Shown here: one piece after another, positions 1 to 3,602 of the stretch
Position numbering within the stretch: position 1 is the first letter of the stretch
How the letters are laid out: each line of letters opens with the position of its first letter
Origin: Rhodothermaceae bacterium
GTDB taxonomy: Bacteria > Bacteroidota > Rhodothermia > Rhodothermales > Rubricoccaceae
Assembly: GCA_013003465.1 (NCBI GenBank)
Contig: JABDIZ010000077.1
Coordinates: forward strand, 1-6,282
Length of the DNA: 6,282 nucleotides
Reading direction: 5' to 3'
Program-made: the position numbers and the translations under genes
The notes under the pieces: generated by a model
Seen by the model: the letters and a program-made list of their open reading frames with translations, nothing else
The model's database searches: none
Told to the model about the DNA's origin: nothing

Positions 1-207
1 GACGACGGCCAGCGCGAAGGCTGTGGCTACGGCAGCGTCCACGGCGTTACCGCCGCGCCGCATCACGTCGGCTCCGATTTCAGAAGCGAGGTAGTGACTG
101 CTGACCACCATCGCCTCCCGTGCCGGAGCCGGGGTGCGTCCGCTCTGAGCCCACATGGGTGGGACGCCGAGCAGCAGCAGGACAGCGAGCAGCAGGAAGC
201 GGAACAT
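1..207 (-). CDS. ggt: Gamma-glutamyltransferase (gamma-glutamyltranspeptidase), N-terminal part, cut by the left window edge
   Basis: I translated the minus strand from the ATG at 207-205; the frame is open for 69 codons to base 1, so only the N-terminus is present. Residues 1-20 form a signal peptide: a short basic start (MFRF), a leucine-rich core, and a likely cleavage after WA before Gln21. The mature part reads EAMVVSSHYLASEIGADVMR then RGGNAVDAAVATAFALAVV, the highly conserved opening block of the gamma-glutamyltransferase family (Met-Val-x-Ser-Ser-His, then Arg-x-Gly-Gly-Asn-Ala-Val-Asp-Ala-Ala). Known for the family: an exported Ntn hydrolase that self-cleaves into two subunits and transfers or hydrolyses the gamma-glutamyl group of glutathione and related peptides in the periplasm or outside. 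The catalytic Thr lies beyond the window and cannot be checked. The gene is divergent from the DUF4385 gene, 46 bases apart. No clear Shine-Dalgarno is seen. Family call is firm; the exact subgroup is not resolvable. Confidence 0.93.
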   Translation of the reverse strand, partial: MFRFLLLAVLLLLGVPPMWAQSGRTPAPAREAMVVSSHYLASEIGADVMRRGGNAVDAAVATAFALAVV

Positions 208-253
208 GACGGTCAGTAGGCGATGCAACGCCGCTAGATACGACCCCCTTCCC
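208..253. other. Short divergent intergenic region between ggt and the DUF4385 gene
   Basis: These 46 bases must carry the 5' ends of two divergent genes. I looked for the Bacteroidota TTTG-N19-TAnnTTTG promoter on both strands and found no good match; TAGATACG at 235-242 on the plus strand fits only loosely and lacks a partner TTTG. No Shine-Dalgarno stands out before either ATG, which is common in this phylum. Promoters may lie partly inside the neighbouring coding sequences. Confidence 0.4.
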
Positions 254-718
254 ATGCCACGCTCCATCGAATACGCCACCGACTTCCGCGCGCGGCCCGA
301 GTGCTACCAGATCGGACGAGGCGAAGCGGGTGTGTTCAAGGTGCAGCCCTACAAATCGGAGCTGCTGCCGCTCTGGTCCTTCAAGACGCCCGAGGCCGCG
401 CGTGCGTCTGCTGCGGCCTTATGGGCGCAGTACGAAGCCTACCGCGTCGCTGGCGACTTCGTCGGGATGGACATGGCGCGCAAGTACCTCCAGATGGGCT
501 TTACCCGGGCCATGCGCTATGCCAAGTTCCCCGGCGGCCGCAAGCTCGACCCCGACGGGACGCCCCGCGAGCCGCAGCAGTGGGCCGATCCGGCCAAGCG
601 CGAGGCGGCGCTCGTCTTCAAGGCCAAGTGGGACGCTGTCCGTGCCGACCCCGTCTACCAGGAGCGCAAGGCAGCCCATCAGGCCCACGCCCGTCCATCC
701 GAGTGCGATGAGGTCTGA
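254..718 (+). CDS. DUF4385 family protein, function unknown
   Basis: A 154-residue soluble protein with no signal peptide or membrane segment, so probably cytoplasmic. I recognise the DUF4385 pattern from two blocks: residues 21-46, with GRGEAGVFKVQPYKSELLPL followed by WSFKTP, and residues 68-90, beginning DFVGMDMARKYLQMGFTRA. Near residues 121-135 there is a third block (VFKAKWDAVRADPVY). The family is found in scattered bacteria and, to my knowledge, has no established function; the many invariant Gly, Arg, Lys and aromatic residues suggest a binding or catalytic role, but that is inference. The start is chosen at the ATG at 254 because the conserved part begins right after it (MPRSIEYATDF). 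An in-frame ATG at 155 would add 33 low-complexity Ser/Arg residues and run antisense through the start of ggt. The last ten residues look like an unconserved tail. The stop codon touches the terminator of the convergent gene. Confidence 0.85.
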   Translation: MPRSIEYATDFRARPECYQIGRGEAGVFKVQPYKSELLPLWSFKTPEAARASAAALWAQYEAYRVAGDFVGMDMARKYLQMGFTRAMRYAKFPGGRKLDPDGTPREPQQWADPAKREAALVFKAKWDAVRADPVYQERKAAHQAHARPSECDEV

Positions 719-751
719 AAAACCGGGGGACCGCTCGCTGCAGTCCCCCGG
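718..751 (-). terminator. Rho-independent terminator of the T9SS cargo gene
   Basis: A perfect 9-base inverted repeat, CCGGGGGAC at 723-731 and GTCCCCCGG at 743-751, encloses an 11-base loop. Read on the minus strand it is followed at once by TTTTT (722-718), the classic intrinsic terminator layout, 25 bases past the stop codon of the gene ending at 776. On the plus strand the hairpin is followed only by AAGGCTTTG, so stopping transcription from the DUF4385 gene is possible but weaker. The T tract overlaps the last base of the DUF4385 stop codon. Confidence 0.82.
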
Positions 752-775
752 AAGGCTTTGAAGGAACCGTGGTGC

Positions 776-1750
776 TTACTTCACCAGCGTCATGGTGCGC
801 ATCTGCACCTCGCCGTTGGCTTCGAGGCGATAGACGTATGTACCGCTCGGCAAGGGGCGGGCGTCCAGCGTCGCGCGGTGCGTACCCACGGGGTAGGAGC
901 CGTCCGCGAGCAGGGCGACTTCCCGCCCCAGAACATCGTACACCGCGAGACGGACGTGGGAGGTCTCGTCAACGGTGAAGGGCACCGTGGACCCTGCCGT
1001 GAACGGGTTCGGGTAGCTCTCGCCCAGTGAGACGGTACGTGGCAGCTCCGAGCCTGCCTCATTGGCTGTGTTGATTGCACCAGAGATGCTGAAGGAGAGG
1101 TCCGGTTCAACACCGCCGCCGACACCACAGGTGGCAGCCCCAGGCTGCCACGTTGCACAGGCCGCGATGCCAAAAAGACCATCGGTATCTTCAAAGGCAT
1201 AGGGCGAATTGGTCTGCACGGCCTGCGCCGACCAGAACCACTGGGCATTGTTGGGAGCGAAGGACATCACCGCTACGACCGAAACGAAGTAGGTACCTTC
1301 TGTTAGAGTCGGAGGTGTCGTCAAGGCGATCGTCACATCGCCCGCCGTGTCTGTGACATTCGTGATCGCAGCTTCGCTGAATACCTCGGTGCCCGGAAGG
1401 CCACCGTCGTCTTCGTAAATGGCAACGTTCCAACTTGGAGCACCACCATCGGTAGTGCCACCATCGTTGTAGCTGCCCAAGACGAATACGTCCGTGATCA
1501 TCCACGATTCTCCCGTAGGCACGACAAAGTCGTCGGCACTCCGTGCCTGCCCAGCGAAGTCGGGGAATTCTTGGGAGGGAGCCCCATTAGCACCGATGTT
1601 GGCCGTTTGGTCGTAGAGGACGACGGAGCCGCCGACAGCAGAGGTCGCCCCGGTTTCATCGTTGGGGTGTGAAGCCTGGAAGCTCTGGCCCTGGACACTG
1701 AGCGGCAGCCAGAGTGCAGAGGCAAAGAGGAGTAGCAAAGGGATGCGCAT
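776..1750 (-). CDS. Secreted protein with C-terminal type IX secretion sorting domain
   Basis: A 324-residue exported protein. Residues 1-22 are a Sec signal peptide (MRIPLLLLFA start, leucine-rich core, cleavage near VQGQS). Residues about 23-230 are rich in Thr, Gly, Asp, Val and aromatics and look all-beta: segments such as ADDFVVPTGESWMITDVFVL, WNVAIYEDDGGLPGTEVF and EGTYFVSVVAVMSF resemble jelly-roll domains of other secreted T9SS or PEP-CTERM proteins; I cannot name the domain. Cys198 and Cys208 could form a disulfide. Residues about 241-324 are a type A T9SS (Por) sorting tail: LGESYPNPF, then VRLAVYDVLGREVALLADG, then LPSGTYVYRLEANG and a final TMTLVK. Known role of that tail: export through the outer membrane by T9SS and attachment to, or release from, the cell surface. 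No enzyme motif was seen. The gene has its own predicted promoter and terminator, so it is probably monocistronic. The passenger half is less GC-rich than the tail. Confidence 0.9.
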   Translation of the reverse strand: MRIPLLLLFASALWLPLSVQGQSFQASHPNDETGATSAVGGSVVLYDQTANIGANGAPSQEFPDFAGQARSADDFVVPTGESWMITDVFVLGSYNDGGTTDGGAPSWNVAIYEDDGGLPGTEVFSEAAITNVTDTAGDVTIALTTPPTLTEGTYFVSVVAVMSFAPNNAQWFWSAQAVQTNSPYAFEDTDGLFGIAACATWQPGAATCGVGGGVEPDLSFSISGAINTANEAGSELPRTVSLGESYPNPFTAGSTVPFTVDETSHVRLAVYDVLGREVALLADGSYPVGTHRATLDARPLPSGTYVYRLEANGEVQMRTMTLVK

Positions 1751-1805
1751 CGCAAGCGGGGTTGGTCAGAAGAAAGAGTTCGCTCATAGAAGCGAAGAGA
1801 ACGCC

Positions 1806-1836
1806 CAAAGGTAGAGGGGAGAGACGAGACTGCAAA
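1806..1836 (-). promoter_or_regulatory. Bacteroidota-type promoter of the T9SS cargo gene
   Basis: On the minus strand TTTG (1836-1833) is followed after exactly 19 bases by TACCTTTG (1813-1806). This matches the phylum's vegetative sigma consensus TTTG-N19-TAnnTTTG at every defined base. It would start transcription around base 1800, giving a leader of roughly 50 bases before the ATG at 1750. The match is seen directly; use as a promoter is inference. Confidence 0.7.
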
Positions 1837-1855
1837 ATGAATCGAGAGCCGCCAC

Positions 1856-1895
1856 CCACGTGGCCTCCTAGAAACCTCACGGGCCGCCTAGGCGG
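1856..1895. repeat. Palindrome and direct-repeat cluster upstream of the promoter
   Basis: Three overlapping short symmetries lie here: the 8-base palindrome CCACGTGG (1856-1863), the 12-base perfect palindrome CCGCCTAGGCGG (1884-1895), and an imperfect direct repeat, GGCCTCCTAG (1862-1871) and GGCCGCCTAG (1882-1891), with 9 of 10 bases shared and starts exactly 20 bases apart. They sit 20 to 62 bases upstream of the TTTG element, where an activator would bind. A protein binding site is inference; short GC-rich palindromes also occur by chance. Confidence 0.35.
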
Positions 1896-1905
1896 AGTTG
1901 GAGCG

Positions 1906-2742
1906 TCAACTTGAGCCGTCAGCGTTAATCCGTACGGTTTCGACCGTCAGTACGTCCTCGAGAATGCCCTCGTTCAAGAAGCGCTCCTGCGCCTCGATCT
2001 CGCGCAAGGCCTCGTCGCGTTGTGGCCCGGGCGGCAATTGCTCCGCCTGCGCTCGCTCGAGGCCAAGGCGTCCGCCCATCACCATGCGGTAATCGTCGGG
2101 AAGGGTCGAGAGGAGGCCCGAGGTCACCGTGCGGACCGTAAACGGCAGCACGACCCCATTGACCTCCTGGAAGTCATCGTAGAGGATGCGCTGGACGACA
2201 GGTTCGGCCTGGCTGCTGTCCTCTCCAGCGACCTCGAAGCGAATCTCGCGCACGTCAAACGTCTCGCTATCGATGTAGAGCCGCGCGCCGACCAGGGCCG
2301 TAGCGGACGCCTCAGGGGCGGCCGTCAGGGCTACCGGGTTCTCAGCGTCGAGCACATAGACGCGGTGCCCTTCGTGGGGCGTCGGTCCGGCGAGTTGAGC
2401 CCCCTGCCGAAGCCCATGGGCGAGGCGCAGGGCTTCCGGGACGAGGTAGGTCGCCAGCTGGGGAGGCGTCGTCGGTGGGGTGGCCGGATCCCGCGGGGCC
2501 ACCTCGGTGGTGAAGGCGCCGAGGCTATCGGCCGTGTCGCGCTCGTACGAGGCTTCGAGATCCGCTGTCGTGGTGGTGAAGAAAAGCACGTCCTCGAAGT
2601 TGGCCTCGAAGCGCGCCACCATGCGGTCGGCGATGTCGTCGACCGTGAGCGACTCCGCGCCGAGGACCGACTCGTCGGCAGATTCTCCACCGCAGGCCGT
2701 TAGGGAGAGGGCGAGGAAACAGACGGCAAGGGAACGGTGCAT
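1906..2742 (-). CDS. Lipoprotein with LolA/LolB-like (outer membrane lipoprotein-sorting) pattern
   Basis: A 278-residue lipoprotein. Residues 1-17 form a lipoprotein signal, MHRSLAVCFLALSLTAC, with lipobox LTAC and lipidated Cys17. The following GGESADES is acidic; position +2 is Gly, not Asp. Residues 35-70 are predicted helical, and the middle of the protein holds beta-strand pairs, notably ATALVGARLYIDSETFDVRE (147-166) and ILYDDFQEVNGVVLPFTVRT (186-205). The order 'LYID..TFDVREIRFE' then 'YDDFQEVNGVVLPF' is typical of the LolA/LolB-like half-barrel seen in outer membrane lipoprotein-sorting and related envelope proteins, so a role in binding a lipid or lipoprotein is plausible but unproven. 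Residues 226-262 form a charged helix before a last strand (DVLTVETVRI). The ATG at 2742 is chosen because the signal peptide starts there; the frame stays open 174 codons further, but only antisense to the methyltransferase gene. No strong promoter was found upstream. Confidence 0.83.
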   Translation of the reverse strand: MHRSLAVCFLALSLTACGGESADESVLGAESLTVDDIADRMVARFEANFEDVLFFTTTTADLEASYERDTADSLGAFTTEVAPRDPATPPTTPPQLATYLVPEALRLAHGLRQGAQLAGPTPHEGHRVYVLDAENPVALTAAPEASATALVGARLYIDSETFDVREIRFEVAGEDSSQAEPVVQRILYDDFQEVNGVVLPFTVRTVTSGLLSTLPDDYRMVMGGRLGLERAQAEQLPPGPQRDEALREIEAQERFLNEGILEDVLTVETVRINADGSS

Positions 2743-2816
2743 CAGCAGGATTCGTGGGCAAGGAGAGGAAGACGGGGCCGCTAACTTACGCGCGTCGTTT
2801 CGCTCGTAGGGTTCCG
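2743..2816. other. Divergent intergenic region between the lipoprotein and methyltransferase genes
   Basis: Both genes must start transcription from these 74 bases. The only elements near the phylum consensus are TAAGTTAG on the minus strand (2788-2781, one mismatch to TAnnTTTG) and the overlapping TAACTTAC on the plus strand (2782-2789); neither has TTTG 19 bases upstream. They are weak candidates for a shared back-to-back promoter. Nothing else was seen. Confidence 0.35.
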
Positions 2817-3599
2817 ATGGTGCTCGCTTCTGACCGTTTCCCCCACGCGGCTGTGCTGGAGGTAGATGGGCACGTCTACCCTGCGGATATGGTTCGCGCG
2901 GTGCTGGCGCCGTTTCTCTCGGAGCGTCGCCGCCAGCGCATTGCGGAGGTCGCTGCCAGGCGCACGTACACCATTGTGCCGGTGCTCGAAGGCCTCTCCG
3001 ATGCCGGCAACCTGCACGCGGTATTGCGCAGTGCCGAGGGGCTCGGGTACGGCGCGGCAGAGATCGTAGCCCCCGAGGGTGAAGCGGTGCCGGTCGTAGC
3101 GGCGTACGCGAGGGGCCGGGAGCCTGCGGCCGACGCGCTCGGAAAGCGGGCAGGGGTGCGGGCCGCCCAAGGCTCGCACAAGTGGATCGACCTGCGGGCT
3201 TGGTCGGATGCCGATGCGTTTGTAGCTGCTGCCCACGACCGGGGCTACGCCGTCGTGGCGACACACCTGAGCGCGGACGCTATCCCGATCACAGCCTGGG
3301 ATTTTACGCAGCCGACCGCCCTCGTCTTCGGCAACGAACGCGATGGCGTCTCGGAGGCTCTTCTCGCCCGCGCCGACGCCAACGTGCTGCTTCCCATCGA
3401 CGGGTTCATCCAGAGCTACAACATCTCGGTGGCGGCCGCGCTCGCGCTCTACCACGCTCGGCAGGATCGCCTCGCGCGGCAAGGGCACCACGGCGATCTC
3501 GCTGAGGCCGAGCAGGCGATCTTGACGGCACTGTTTTACATCCGTTCGGTAGCAGCATCCTCCCAGATTCTCGCCCGTGAGGCCGCTGCTGAGCGGTAG
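2817..3599 (+). CDS. TrmH/SpoU-family RNA 2'-O-ribose methyltransferase, probably tRNA (guanosine-2'-O-) type
   Basis: A 260-residue SPOUT-superfamily enzyme that would transfer methyl from S-adenosylmethionine to a ribose 2'-OH in RNA. The three family motifs are present. Motif 1 is EGLSDAGNLHAVLRSAEGLG (58-77), with Asn65 and the catalytic Arg71 six residues apart as in TrmH. Motif 2 is ALVFGNERDGVSEALL (168-183), with Glu174. Motif 3 is LPIDGFIQSYNISVAAALAL (192-211), with Ser200 and Asn202 spaced as in TrmH. GSHKWIDL (119-126) is also typical of the TrmH subgroup, favouring tRNA position 18 over the RlmB or TrmL groups, but the substrate is not proven. The N-terminal 50 residues (LSERRRQRIAEVAARR) and the helical C-terminal tail fit the RNA-contacting extensions of TrmH. 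Start: the ATG at 2817 leaves 74 bases for divergent promoters, whereas an in-frame GTG at 2754 would leave 11, so the longer form is less likely. Its stop lies 3 bases from that of the convergent kinase gene. Confidence 0.92.
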   Translation: MVLASDRFPHAAVLEVDGHVYPADMVRAVLAPFLSERRRQRIAEVAARRTYTIVPVLEGLSDAGNLHAVLRSAEGLGYGAAEIVAPEGEAVPVVAAYARGREPAADALGKRAGVRAAQGSHKWIDLRAWSDADAFVAAAHDRGYAVVATHLSADAIPITAWDFTQPTALVFGNERDGVSEALLARADANVLLPIDGFIQSYNISVAAALALYHARQDRLARQGHHGDLAEAEQAILTALFYIRSVAASSQILAREAAAER

Positions 3600-3602
3600 C
3601 GA

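Larger units (their letters stand above)
1751..1905. other. Intergenic spacer between the lipoprotein and T9SS cargo genes
   Basis: This 155-base gap between two minus-strand genes contains the predicted promoter (1806-1836) and a cluster of short palindromes (1856-1895). A weak hairpin, AGTTG at 1896-1900 with CAACT at 1907-1911, overlaps the lipoprotein stop codon but has no following T tract, so I do not call a terminator for the lipoprotein gene. Short reading frames across the gap have no supporting features and I see no RNA gene. Confidence 0.6.

Noticed and set aside
155..253. Upstream ATG start for the DUF4385 gene, adding 33 residues
   Set aside because: The extension is low-complexity and overlaps the ggt signal-peptide region in antisense; the conserved protein starts at 254.
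758..1030. Plus-strand open frames opposite the T9SS tail
   Set aside because: They are antisense to the clear Por sorting domain and have no start signals or family motifs.
1896..1911. AGTTG/CAACT hairpin as terminator of the lipoprotein gene
   Set aside because: The stem is only 5 bases, overlaps the stop codon and lacks a T tract on the minus strand.
1656..1914. Small open frames on both strands across the spacer at 1751-1905
   Set aside because: They overlap the signal peptide of the T9SS cargo gene or the promoter, and their translations look random.
2781..2789. TAAGTTAG/TAACTTAC as back-to-back -7 elements
   Set aside because: Each departs from TAnnTTTG and neither has a TTTG at the right distance; kept only as a weak possibility in the spacer entry.
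2754..2816. Upstream GTG start for the methyltransferase, adding 21 residues
   Set aside because: It would leave only 11 bases between two divergent genes, and the added residues show no conserved feature. It remains possible.
2743..3264. 174-residue N-terminal extension of the lipoprotein frame
   Set aside because: It is Arg/Pro-rich shadow sequence antisense to the methyltransferase, and the real protein begins with a lipoprotein signal peptide at the ATG at 2742.
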